A stretch of DNA of 64,000 nucleotides from Microvirga ossetica (GTDB lineage Bacteria; Pseudomonadota; Alphaproteobacteria; Rhizobiales; Beijerinckiaceae): contig NZ_CP016616.1 of NCBI RefSeq assembly GCF_002741015.1, positions 727,501-791,500 of the forward strand, given 5' to 3'. Shown here piece after piece: positions 1 to 9,635 of this stretch. A program made the position numbers and the translations under genes. Position 1 is the first letter of the stretch. Each line of letters opens with the position of its first letter. A model generated the notes under the pieces. That model did no database searches, had not been told where the DNA came from, and saw nothing but the letters and a program-made list of their open reading frames with translations.

Positions 1-212
1 AGTGATGTCCAGAAGGGAGGCCAGCTTTGAGCGAGCACAGTTGACACGGCTTTTGACCGTGCCGACCGCTACTTGATTGCTGGGCTTGGTCGTTTGCAGC
101 GGGACATGGATAATTGAGCCGTCAGACTGTGCCCCAGAGTGGCCGATGAGGTTTACGGAGGCAGATCACTCCTGAACCGAGGAACATCAAATGATCTCAA
201 TAGTTGAGGCGC

Positions 213-467
213 ATGCCTTGGTTTTACCGCCATATTCGACAGGGCGACCAGCTTATCCATGACACTGATGGGATTGAGCTTACCGACCTCGACGCGGATC
301 GGGCGGATGCCCTTGAAGGCATCCGAGACATTCTGGCAGAAGCTATCAAACGCGGGAACGATGTTCCGCTTGACGATGCCATCGTCATAACCAACAAGGC
401 CGGTCGGGAGTTGATGACGATTCCGTTCATTGAGGCCCTGCCCCCACGCCTGCGCGGAGCGGCCTGA
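213..467 (+). CDS. DUF6894 family small protein
   Basis: Predicted 84-residue protein beginning MPWFYRHIRQGDQLIHDTDG. The opening (aromatic residues, then R-x-G-D-x-L-x-D-x-x-G-x-E-L-x-D-L) followed by an Ala/Glu-rich helix is the pattern of the DUF6894 proteins that are abundant in Methylobacterium and Microvirga. Their function is unknown. I chose the ATG at 213 over the upstream in-frame TTG at 204 because family members begin right at the aromatic segment. No clear partner is adjacent. Confidence 0.8.
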   Translation: MPWFYRHIRQGDQLIHDTDGIELTDLDADRADALEGIRDILAEAIKRGNDVPLDDAIVITNKAGRELMTIPFIEALPPRLRGAA

Positions 468-692
468 GGCTGGCAAGGGTCAAGCTCGGGAGAGACCCGA
501 GCCGAGAGGAAATGGACGAAGGCGGGACAACATGGCGTCCCAAAGCCAGTTTCGTCCTTGTAGCGCTCTTATTCTCTTCTAAGATCATTAGAGAACACCG
601 GTCCTCGAACTTAGCAGGGGTACGCGCGTGTCACATCCACTCATTTTGCCAAGCTCGAACCACATGGCCCCCTCTCCGATGAGGAGAAGCAA

Positions 693-1355
693 GTGATCCA
701 GCAGATCACGTCTCGGGTGACCACCTACAAGGCGCATGAGGAGGTGGTGCCCGAGGGCAGCACCCAGTCCCACAGCAGTCTCGTTCTTAAGGGCTTTGCT
801 GCCCGTCACCAGCATCTGGCTGGTGGGAAACGGCAGATCACGGCTTTTCACGTCCCCGGCGATTTTATGGACCTCCACAGCTTCCTCCTCAAGAAGATGG
901 AGGACGGTGTTGGTGCGCTCACACCCTGCACGGTGGCTGCCGTCCCGCACAGTGATCTTCGCGAGATTACGAAGAACTATCCCTACCTCACTCGGGTGCT
1001 CTGGCTCACGACACTCATTGACGCTGCGGTGCATCGCACATGGATCATGACGCTCGGACGAATGGATGCTCGCAACCGGGTGGCGCACTTTCTGTGTGAG
1101 ATGCACGACCGCCTCGAAGCCGTGGGCCTGACGAAGGACCACGGCTATGACCTGCGGATCACTCAAGAAGAGTTGGGCGATGCCTTCGGGCTTACGACCG
1201 TCCACGTCAACCGCATCTTGCAAGAACTCCGGGGCGACGGGTTGATCACCTCACGCGGAAAGAGTGTGGTTATCAATGATTGGGAGCGCCTTCAGAAGGA
1301 AGGCCAATACAATCCTGACTACCTACACCTAAGCCAGCAAATCGAGCGGGACTGA
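693..1355 (+). CDS. Crp/Fnr-family transcription regulator, 5' end probably frameshifted
   Basis: The 220-residue frame carries a cyclic-nucleotide-binding-like beta-roll (about residues 10-120, with a VPEGS turn) and a C-terminal winged helix-turn-helix (about 150-205, RITQEELGDAFGLTTVHVNR). It would act as a DNA-binding regulator; no Fnr-type N-terminal cysteines are visible. The only usable in-frame start is the GTG at 693, which lies inside the conserved domain. Upstream, GTG 628 opens MSHPLI in another frame, and KLEPHGPLSDEEKQ continues in the frame of this gene from 651. Together they read like the normal N terminus of the family, so about one base appears missing near 648-651. The protein may therefore be truncated, or the base may be a sequencing error. 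Confidence 0.8.
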   Translation: MIQQITSRVTTYKAHEEVVPEGSTQSHSSLVLKGFAARHQHLAGGKRQITAFHVPGDFMDLHSFLLKKMEDGVGALTPCTVAAVPHSDLREITKNYPYLTRVLWLTTLIDAAVHRTWIMTLGRMDARNRVAHFLCEMHDRLEAVGLTKDHGYDLRITQEELGDAFGLTTVHVNRILQELRGDGLITSRGKSVVINDWERLQKEGQYNPDYLHLSQQIERD

Positions 1356-1500
1356 CTGCATTCATTTACCCAGAAACTGAGCGATGGTCGGGGCTGCACT
1401 GACTGATCGTATGCTCAATGGACCGGGCCGCCTCGACGCGGCCCATGCTCAGGATGCGCAGACAAAGCTTTGGACTATCACCGCGCCCAAGCACCAGTTA

Positions 1501-1514
1501 GAGCCTCGGACCGG
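1501..1514. repeat. IS630 left terminal inverted repeat
   Basis: GAGCCTCGGACCGG, directly after the TA at 1499-1500. It matches the reverse complement of the right end with one substitution and a one-base length difference. Confidence 0.8.
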
Positions 1515-1580
1515 AAATGAGACTCCTGGCTTCTGTGCGAGGCCGAGCTGTGATTCACTGCCTGGACTGGGAGGTGGATT

Positions 1581-2538
1581 ATGGGTCATTGCTATTCCCT
1601 GGATCTGCGGGTGCGCGTCGCCGACTTTGTCGATGCAGGTCATTCCTGCCGGGCGGCAGCCCAGCACTTTGACGTCAGCGAGAGTTTCGCCATCAAGCTG
1701 GTGCAGCGGAAGCGGCGGTTCGGCTCGCCGGCACCGGCCCGGCAAGGCCGTCCGCCCGGACGCAGCAAGCTGGTGCCCTATGAGAGCTTCTTGATCCAGA
1801 CGGTCGAGGCCGAGCCGGCCATCACCATGCCCGAGCTGGCCGCAAGGCTGCTGACTGAGCATGGGATCGTTGCGGCTCCCGCGATGCTCTCGCGCTTCCT
1901 GTGCCGGCACGGCTTCTCATATAAAAAAATGCCTGATGGCGGCGGAGTGCGCACGCGCCGATGTGCGGGATGAGCGCCGGGTCTGGCATGCCCAGCGCCA
2001 GCCGCGCATGCGCCAGGAGACGCACCGGCTGGTGTTCCTGGACGAGACGTATGTCAACACCAAGATGACGCGCCTGCGCGGGCGGAGCCGCAGGGGCCAG
2101 CGCCTACGCATGAAAGCTCCCTTTGGACACTGGAAAACCCATACCTTTCTGGCTGGGCTACGGTGCAACGAGTTGTGCGCGCCGTGGATCATCGATGGCC
2201 CGATCACCCGGTTGGCGTTCGAGGCTTACATTGAGACGCAGCTCGCGCCGACGCTGCGCAAAGGCGATGTGGTGATCCTCGACAACCTGGCTGTCCACAA
2301 GAGCGAGAAGGCCGCTCAGTGTCTGAAGCAACGCGGAGCCTGGTTCCTGTTTTTACCTGCTTATTCGCCTGATCTTAATCCAATTGAACAGGCCTTTGCC
2401 AAGATCAAAGCGCACTTGCGCAAGGCCGAGGCCCGAACGTTCGACGCGCTCTGGCGAGCGCTCGGTGAGATCTGCAACCTGTTCGAACCACAAGAGTGCT
2501 GGAACTACCTTAAGGCTGCCGGATATGCGTCCGTTTAA
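1581..2538 (+). pseudogene. IS630-family transposase, two frames joined at an A7 run
   Basis: The first frame (1581-1973) gives the helix-turn-helix N-terminal domain. The second frame (from about 1930 to 2538) gives the DDE catalytic domain with [21 protein letters not shown] and SPDLNPIEQ supplying the two Asp and the Glu. The frames meet at seven consecutive A at 1923-1929. Removing one A yields YKKCLMAAE, the usual continuation in this family, so the transposase needs a +1 shift (or loss of one A by slippage) to be complete. It could be a dead copy, a homopolymer sequencing error, or expressed by transcriptional slippage on the A run. Confidence 0.85.
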
Positions 2539-2551
2539 CCGTCCGATGCTC
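2539..2551. repeat. IS630 right terminal inverted repeat
   Basis: CCGTCCGATGCTC, directly before the TA at 2552-2553, starting immediately after the transposase stop codon. Confidence 0.8.
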
Positions 2552-2567
2552 TAACTCTCTGAAATCA

Positions 2568-2730
2568 TTGAACCGGCTGTCTGATCCCAAAATGCTCAGT
2601 GGCAGCCTCCTTGAGGAGCGCTTTGTGAATTTCGTCTATCAGCCGATCACCGATGCAAAAGGCCACGTCTTGGGTATTTTCGTTCAGGACAGCGACGTCG
2701 CGACAGACTACGGATGCACGGGCCCGCGAG
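2568..2730 (+). pseudogene. PAS-domain sensor kinase remnant
   Basis: The frame encodes LLEERFVNFVYQPITDAKGH followed by VLGIFVQDSDV, which is the end of a PAS domain as found in many rhizobial PAS histidine kinases (the usual continuation is GSDVTDR). The match then jumps frame near 2700 (TSRQTTDARAREALVFSL) and stops. No start, no kinase core and no ATPase domain follow, so this is a fragment of about 50 codons. It sits 16 bp from the right end of the IS630 element; a deletion associated with that element is one possible origin. Confidence 0.65.
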
Positions 2731-2775
2731 GCCCTCGTATTCTCCCTGGTCGGGGCATCCCGCCGGGAGGTGGCG

Positions 2776-3021
2776 ATGGCGCGCCTGATGGAGATCGCAG
2801 CCGTGGGTATCCTTGCCGCCGCAGTCGGAGGAACGGCTGGCCTCATCGGCGGCTGGTGGCTGACAACCGAGGCCATGCATATCCCGTGGGAACCGGGGCT
2901 ACTTCCCTTCGCTCTCCCTCTGGTTCTTGGCATTCTCGCCGCGGGAGCAGCAGGAGTGTTCGCCGGTACAGGCTCCCTGCCCCGCGGGCGTGGAGAAATC
3001 GCGCGACGATTGAGCGCCTGA
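2776..3021 (+). CDS. Small two-helix membrane protein, unknown
   Basis: The 81-residue frame starts MARLMEIAAVGILAAAVGG, with a GGGAGG ribosome-binding site at 2765-2770. Two hydrophobic segments are visible (about residues 6-28 and 43-63), separated by WWLTTEAMHIPWEP. The short tail is basic. I do not recognise a family. It follows the PAS-kinase remnant directly, so part of its upstream region is rearranged DNA. Confidence 0.5.
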   Translation: MARLMEIAAVGILAAAVGGTAGLIGGWWLTTEAMHIPWEPGLLPFALPLVLGILAAGAAGVFAGTGSLPRGRGEIARRLSA

Positions 3022-3253
3022 TCCTCCTCCTATGGATCGGGCTTAGTGCCGGTGGGGATGCGAGTGCGGCCGGAGCAGGGCTCGGCGGCCTCGCAGGGAT
3101 CCTGTCGCCTGGAGCAGTATGCTGCCGGACTCATTTCAAGCGAAGATCGGGATTATCATGCCCACTCGTTCCGTATGCTGTGCAGGGAACACACTGGGAG
3201 CTGCTCACGGGCTACAGTCCCATTGACTCTCCCAGGCTGCAAAGGAGACCACG

Positions 3254-3517
3254 ATGCAAATGGACCATGCCGGTCGGAGCGCTACGATCGGCTCGGGTCG
3301 GGTATGGGCCCCGATGATGAGGCTCGCTGGCCTGTTTTTGGCGGGAGCTGTCCTTTTGACCATCATGCTCGTCGGGCTCTTCATTGTACTGCCCGTCATG
3401 CTGATCGGCGGCATCGCCCTATCCTTCTATCTCCGGCGTCGGCTGCGCCGGGCGCAACGAAGGCAGCCCGAAGATGGTGTTATCGATGCGGAATATACCG
3501 TCATTGAACACCGCTAA
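3254..3517 (+). CDS. Small membrane protein with basic tail
   Basis: Predicted 87-residue protein with a strong AAGGAG site at 3242-3247 and ATG at 3254. A long hydrophobic stretch (about residues 23-60, probably two helices separated by a proline) is followed by an Arg-rich segment (YLRRRLRRAQRRQ) and the acidic ending GVIDAEYTVIEHR. That ending recurs in small alphaproteobacterial membrane proteins. Function unknown; the positively charged tail should be cytoplasmic. The 230 bp upstream hold nothing I can identify. Confidence 0.65.
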   Translation: MQMDHAGRSATIGSGRVWAPMMRLAGLFLAGAVLLTIMLVGLFIVLPVMLIGGIALSFYLRRRLRRAQRRQPEDGVIDAEYTVIEHR

Positions 3518-3676
3518 GGATGAATGTGCCCCAGGGGATGATAGTCAGGCCTTGAACCCGGTCTTCCCACCCCCACATTCGCTTACCGGGGTCCGGGCCC
3601 CTCTGGCAGTCTTCTCCAGACTGCGATGTCGGACTCTCTCACCTGAGGAGCAGTGGAACTGCTCCGCATTTGGGAG

Positions 3677-4090
3677 ATGACTGTGACGTCTTATTCCTAC
3701 GTATCACCCCACCATGAGGCCTTTTCTCGCGCTAACGAAACACGTGTGCGTCTCGATACCCTGGCGCGGTTTCTCGACGGCGCTGTCCGCGTTCCGGGAA
3801 CCAACATTCGCTTCGGCGCGGACGCGCTCCTGAATTTGATCCCGGGTGTCGGCACGCTAACCTCAAAGGGCATGTCGGCCTACCTGATCTGGGAGGCGCG
3901 CCGCCTGGGCGTACCCATGTCGACGCTCCTGCGCATGATGGGCAATGTCGGCGTTGACTTCGTGATCAGCGCCATTCCACTCGTGGGCTGGGTCGGCGAC
4001 GTGTTCTACCGCTCGAACCTGCGCAACATGGATCTGCTCCGCAGGCATTTGGACAAGGCGCATCCGGTGCCGAACCGCTTCCAACGCTGA
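3677..4090 (+). CDS. DUF4112 domain protein
   Basis: Predicted protein of about 137 residues. The block from LARFLDGAVRVPGTNIRFG through DALLNLIPGVGTLTSKGMSA to IPLVGWVGDVFYRSNLRNMD is the DUF4112 signature: two Gly/Pro-rich hydrophobic hairpins that probably insert in the membrane. Function is unknown. The ATG at 3677 is possible, but GGGAG at 3672-3676 is better spaced from the in-frame GTG at 3683, so the real start may be six bases later. It lies 69 bp upstream of ftsH in the same direction. Confidence 0.8.
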   Translation: MTVTSYSYVSPHHEAFSRANETRVRLDTLARFLDGAVRVPGTNIRFGADALLNLIPGVGTLTSKGMSAYLIWEARRLGVPMSTLLRMMGNVGVDFVISAIPLVGWVGDVFYRSNLRNMDLLRRHLDKAHPVPNRFQR

Positions 4091-4159
4091 CAGCATCCGC
4101 GATGAGCGCCGGATCAGGCGCTCGTCAGCCTGCTTCAGTGTCGTTCAGAAAGTAACAAG

Positions 4160-6085
<1,926 letters not shown>

Positions 6086-6091
6086 ACCAAA

Positions 6092-6133
6092 GGTGAGAAC
6101 GCGACGGCTTCGACCGCACTCGCCTTTTCTTTT
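6092..6133 (+). terminator. Rho-independent terminator after ftsH
   Basis: GGTGAG (6092-6097) pairs with CTCGCC (6119-6124), with an inner CGG/CCG pairing, followed by TTTTCTTTT at 6125-6133, seven bases after the ftsH stop. Confidence 0.7.
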
Positions 6134-6169
6134 CAGTTCCTCGTCTGGTGGGGGGTAAAAATTTTATCC

Positions 6170-6530
6170 GTGCTGGATTACTTCGGCGATCAGCTCCGTA
6201 TACGGGTCATGAACGTCATGAACGACGCCAAGCGCATGGATGTCATTGGACTGCTCGGGCCCTTGCGGCGCATTGCTCACTCGCTGGCACGGGATGAGAG
6301 CCAAGCCGGGAACTTGGTGCAGGACACCCTTGTTCGAGCCTATGAGCGGCGAAGCTCGTTCCGCCCGGGTGGCAATCTGCGTGGTTGGCTGCTCTCGATC
6401 CTGCACAACACCTTCATCGATCACCGACGGCGTCACGTGGCGGAGTTCCGTCGCCTGGAGCAGGCTGCTGCTGGTGCCGAGACAGCGGCTCCACCGACCA
6501 GGAAAGCCGGGTGCGGCTCCAGCCCCAACC
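6170..6530 (+). pseudogene. ECF sigma factor, region 2 only (broken)
   Basis: The frame from 6170 (probable true start ATG 6209 or 6218) gives a convincing sigma-70 region 2: LLGPLRRIAHSLARDESQAG, then LVQDTLVRAYERRSSFRPGG and NLRGWLLSILHNTFIDHRRR. After about residue 100 the sequence loses similarity and changes frame. Region 4, the helix-turn-helix that reads the -35 element, is absent. It would have been an extracytoplasmic-function sigma factor of the alphaproteobacterial type. Without region 4 it cannot be a normal sigma factor. Confidence 0.75.
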
Positions 6531-6534
6531 TTGG

Positions 6535-6659
6535 TACGCTTCGACAAGGCCAAGGCGGTCTACTGGCAGACCGGCCCTGTCGCCTGCGCACTGACTGGGA
6601 CCGGCGGCGACAAAGTACTGGAGCGGGCAGCCCTGCGGCTGTCGCGCCAGCTTCCGTAA
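6535..6659 (+). pseudogene. Possible anti-sigma factor C-terminal remnant
   Basis: A different frame from the sigma fragment reads VRFDKAKAVYWQTGPVACAL, then LTGTGGDKVLERAALRLSRQLP and a stop at 6657-6659. The W-x-x-G-P-x-x-x-A-L-x-G pattern followed by an amphipathic helix resembles the C terminus of alphaproteobacterial anti-sigma factors, which are normally encoded just after their ECF sigma gene. The position fits: a deletion would have removed sigma region 4 and most of the anti-sigma gene. Identification rests on the short motif and context only. Confidence 0.4.
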
Positions 6660-6678
6660 ACCTCAGGAGAAAACATCC

Positions 6679-7395
6679 ATGAACACTCCCTATGCCTGGC
6701 AGACCGCCACAGCTCGCCCGAGCGGCGCCATCTTCGATGAAGGCCTGCGACAGCACATGCTGCGGGTCTACAACTACATGGGCATCGGGCTCGTCCTCAC
6801 GGGACTGGTCGCCTTCTTTGTCGCCTCGACCCCGGCCCTCTACGTGCCGATCTTCCAGACGCCGTTGAAATGGGTCGTGATGCTGGCGCCGCTCGCCTTT
6901 ATCTTCTTCTTCTCGTTTCGCATGCACGCCATGTCGGCGGCCAGCGCCCAGATGGCCTTTTGGGCCTTCTGCGCCGTGATGGGCCTGTCGCTGGCCTCTG
7001 TGTTCCTGGTGTTCACCGGGGCGAGCATTGCGCGCACCTTCTTCATCACTGCCACCATGTTCGGTGCCACCAGTCTCTACGGCTACACGACCAAGCGGGA
7101 TCTCTCGAAGTTCGGCTCGTTCCTGATCATGGGCCTGATCGGCATCATCATCGCATCGCTGGTCAACATCTTCGTCGGCTCCAGCCTGCTGCAGTTCGCG
7201 ATTTCGATCATCGGCGTGCTCGTGTTCACGGGCCTCACCGCCTACGACACGCAGAACATCAAGGAACAGTATGCGGAAGGCTTCGGGCATGAGGCCAACA
7301 ACAAGATGGCCGTGTTCGGCGCGCTCTCCCTCTACCTGAACTTCATCAACATCTTCCAGCTCCTCCTCAGCCTCACCGGGCAGCGGCAAGAGTAA
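6679..7395 (+). CDS. Bax inhibitor-1/YccA family membrane protein
   Basis: Predicted 238-residue protein with seven hydrophobic segments and the family's features: DEGLRQHMLRVYNYMGIGL near the N terminus, a central SLYGYTTKRDLSKFGSFLIM loop, and the C-terminal TAYDTQNIKEQY plus LYLNFINIFQLLL. Bacterial members act in membrane-protein quality control (YccA modulates FtsH) or in pH-dependent Ca2+ leak. The nearby ftsH, 600 bp upstream, makes a link to proteolysis plausible here. A good AGGAGA site precedes ATG 6679. Confidence 0.95.
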   Translation: MNTPYAWQTATARPSGAIFDEGLRQHMLRVYNYMGIGLVLTGLVAFFVASTPALYVPIFQTPLKWVVMLAPLAFIFFFSFRMHAMSAASAQMAFWAFCAVMGLSLASVFLVFTGASIARTFFITATMFGATSLYGYTTKRDLSKFGSFLIMGLIGIIIASLVNIFVGSSLLQFAISIIGVLVFTGLTAYDTQNIKEQYAEGFGHEANNKMAVFGALSLYLNFINIFQLLLSLTGQRQE

Positions 7396-7438
7396 CTCCC
7401 TGCCCCACAGCTACATTTGATAGTAAGGATTGCCCTTC

Positions 7439-8020
7439 ATGGACCATCAGGATCGTCAGGCCATTGAACAGCTCTTCGGCAAGCTGGCCCAGGTCGAGAG
7501 CCAGTCTGCAGCCCCGGATGCACAGGCGGCGGAATTCATCCGCTCACGGATCGGCCAGCAGCCGAATGCGCCGTACTACATGGCCCAGACCATCGTGGTG
7601 CAGGAGCAGGCGCTGAGTGTTGCTCATGGCCGCATCCAGCAACTCGAGCAGGAACTCGCCAGCCGTCCGGCCAGTGGAGGCGGCTTCCTCTCCGGTCTCT
7701 TCGGCGGGGGCCAGACCCGTCCCCAGCCGCATCAGCCTTACCAGCCGCAGCCGATGCAGGGCCTGCCCCCGCACATGGCGCCCGGCATGGTTCCTGGTAT
7801 GGGAGGCATGGCTCCCGCTCGTGGCGGCGGCTTCCTGGCTGGTGCAGCCCAGACGGCCATGGGCGTCGCCGGTGGCGTGCTCATCGGCAACATGATCGCC
7901 GGCGCCTTCTCAGGCGGGGACGAGGCGAAAGCGGCAGATGCCGGTCAGGCCGAGCCGCAGCAGGCCGCGGCCGAAGACAGCGGTGATACCGGCGAAGACT
8001 TCGGCTTCGATGAAGCCTAA
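7439..8020 (+). CDS. DUF2076 domain protein
   Basis: Predicted 193-residue protein. The N-terminal 85 residues (DRQAIEQLFGKLAQVESQ, then PYYMAQTIVVQEQAL and a coiled coil) are the DUF2076 signature. A Pro/Gln/Met/Gly-rich linker follows, then the hydrophobic Gly-rich segment FLAGAAQTAMGVAGGVLIGN and an acidic tail with GEDFGFDEA. Family members are described as periplasmic ligand-binding or cell-envelope proteins, without an established role. ATG 7439 is used because the upstream TTG adds only three residues. It is 43 bp after the Bax-inhibitor gene and could be cotranscribed. Confidence 0.85.
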   Translation: MDHQDRQAIEQLFGKLAQVESQSAAPDAQAAEFIRSRIGQQPNAPYYMAQTIVVQEQALSVAHGRIQQLEQELASRPASGGGFLSGLFGGGQTRPQPHQPYQPQPMQGLPPHMAPGMVPGMGGMAPARGGGFLAGAAQTAMGVAGGVLIGNMIAGAFSGGDEAKAADAGQAEPQQAAAEDSGDTGEDFGFDEA

Positions 8021-8105
8021 GCCTTGATCGCAAATCAGGCGGCGGGGCTCAGGGCTGGGTTCCGCCGCCCATATGGCATAGCAGCACTGTGAGGACTGCG
8101 ATCCG

Positions 8106-8228
8106 GTGGAGAACGTCGCAGTGCAGGGCGAGAAGGTGACGCTGCGCAACATGGACGTGGCGCAGCTCGATGGGATGACGGCGTTCACCAACGACACCAA
8201 CGCCTTCCGTAAGCTCGACGCTACCTAA
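8106..8228 (+). pseudogene. Possible PRC-barrel protein C-terminal fragment
   Basis: A 40-codon frame reads VENVAVQGEKVTLRNMDVAQ, then LDGMTAFTNDTNAFRKLDAT and a stop. It resembles the tail of periplasmic PRC-barrel proteins common in Methylobacteriaceae, but no start or upstream domain is present. The rest of the 343 bp between 8021 and 8363 shows nothing I can identify. Confidence 0.3.
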
Positions 8229-8363
8229 CAGCTTAGCCTGACGCAGCAGTGATCCCCTAAGCTTCTGCGGCGGTTTAGGGCCTGCTTCAAACCTGGTGGG
8301 CTCCTGGCGTCGCCGCGAGGCGCCTTTATCGCGGAAGCCACGAACCTGAGGAGTACGACGGAT

Positions 8364-8687
8364 ATGGCCAGTTTCGACGATCGCAGGGATACCTTCGAAA
8401 GGAAATTTGCTCACGACGAGGAGCTGCTGTTCAGGGCGACTGCCCGTCGCAACAAGCTGTTCGGTCTTTGGGCCGCCCAGCAGCTCGGCAAGACCGGTAC
8501 GGATGCCGAGGCCTATGCGAAGGCTGTTGTCGTGGCGGATTTCGAGGAAGCCGGCGATGCCGACGTCATCCGCAAGGTGCGCCAGGATTTCGAGGCCGCC
8601 GGCAAGACTGCCAACGATGCTGAGCTGGCTAGTGTCCTGTCCGGCCTGATGAATGAAGCCATCGAGCAGATCAAAGAAGGATCGTAA
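8364..8687 (+). CDS. F1F0-ATPase inhibitor, zeta subunit (DUF1476)
   Basis: Predicted 107-residue all-helical protein. MASFDDRRDTFERKFAHDEE is the conserved inhibitory N terminus, followed by LLFRATARRNKLFGLWAAQQ. The alphaproteobacterial zeta subunit binds the F1 head and blocks ATP hydrolysis when proton-motive force is low. Length and the four-helix pattern are normal. GAGGAG lies ahead of ATG 8364. It stands alone here, away from an atp operon, which is usual for this gene. Confidence 0.93.
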   Translation: MASFDDRRDTFERKFAHDEELLFRATARRNKLFGLWAAQQLGKTGTDAEAYAKAVVVADFEEAGDADVIRKVRQDFEAAGKTANDAELASVLSGLMNEAIEQIKEGS

Positions 8688-8895
8688 GGCTCCTTGCCCG
8701 AGACCGTCTCGCCGTTTCAAGACCGTCAAAAGCTTCCTGAAGGAGCTTTAGGCTGTTGAACCGATGATCGCTTCTGGCGATCATCGGCCAACCGGTTCCC
8801 AGTAAGTCAACTCACAGTCGCCGCTGGCAGGGCTGCCGACGAACTCTTGACCATCCCCCACTCGCATTGCTTCATGTGACCCAATAGACAGGACC

Positions 8896-9564
8896 ATGCC
8901 CGACCCTTCGAGTAGTCTCGCGACCGTCGCGTTAGCCGACGGCGACGCCGAACCGCGACAACGATTTTCCGAGGTCCTGAGAGGCCTCGCAGCTCGGCCG
9001 GTCCCCGTCATCAGTATTGGTGACGTGCTGAATGCCTTTGGCGACCGGGCCTTTGGTGCCCTGATGCTTCTCTTCGCCGCCCCCAACATGCTGCCGCTCC
9101 CGCCGGGTATGTCGGCGCTTCTGGGAGCGCCGCTCCTCTTCATCACCGCCCAGCTCATGCTCGGGCGCGCCACCTTGTGGATGCCGCGCGTCATCCGCGA
9201 GCGGTCGATCTCGCGGGACTTCTTCGCCCTGCTGACGGCGAAGCTCAGCCCCATCCTGCACCGGGCGGAGCGTTTCCTTCAGCCTCGGATCAGCATGCTG
9301 CTCCATCCGGTCCCGGAGCGGATCGTCGGCGCGGCCTGCCTGCTCCTTGCGATCATCCTTTTCCTGCCGATCCCGTTCGGCAACATTCCGCCTGCCTTTG
9401 CCATCGCGGCTTTTGCGCTCGGGATCCTGGAGCGGGATGGCTTCGCCACGATCATCGGTTGGCTCGCGACGATCGGCAGCGTCCTGATCCTGGCCGCGAT
9501 TTCGTCTGCAATCATTGCCGGGATCCGCGCCTTTCTCGAACAGTTGTGGGTTCTCATTGGATGA
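8896..9564 (+). CDS. exoD: ExoD family membrane protein
   Basis: Predicted 222-residue protein with the ExoD signature ISIGDVLNAFGDRAFGALML and the following P-rich segment NMLPLPPGMSALLGAPLLF. Hydrophobic helices continue to the C terminus. ExoD of Sinorhizobium is needed for exopolysaccharide synthesis and alkali tolerance; the biochemical function is not known. The gene is followed 70 bp later by a CorC/HlyC-like gene in the same direction. Confidence 0.9.
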   Translation: MPDPSSSLATVALADGDAEPRQRFSEVLRGLAARPVPVISIGDVLNAFGDRAFGALMLLFAAPNMLPLPPGMSALLGAPLLFITAQLMLGRATLWMPRVIRERSISRDFFALLTAKLSPILHRAERFLQPRISMLLHPVPERIVGAACLLLAIILFLPIPFGNIPPAFAIAAFALGILERDGFATIIGWLATIGSVLILAAISSAIIAGIRAFLEQLWVLIG

Positions 9565-9635
9565 TTAACCCGGCCGGACCCCTGCGGCGGCAACGTTGAC
9601 AACTTTGGAGCGGCGCCACGCGCGCCGGAAGACCC

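Larger units (their letters stand above)
1501..2551 (+). mobile_element. IS630-family insertion sequence, complete ends
   Basis: The element is 1051 bp and bounded by TA dinucleotides at 1499-1500 and 2552-2553, the target duplication expected of the IS630/Tc1-mariner group. Terminal inverted repeats are visible: GAGCCTCGGACCGG at 1501-1514 against the reverse complement GAGCATCGGACGG of 2539-2551. One transposase spans the interior in two reading frames. It lies between a Crp/Fnr gene and a PAS-kinase remnant, but the left flank shows no matching kinase half, so I cannot say that it interrupted that gene. Confidence 0.9.
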
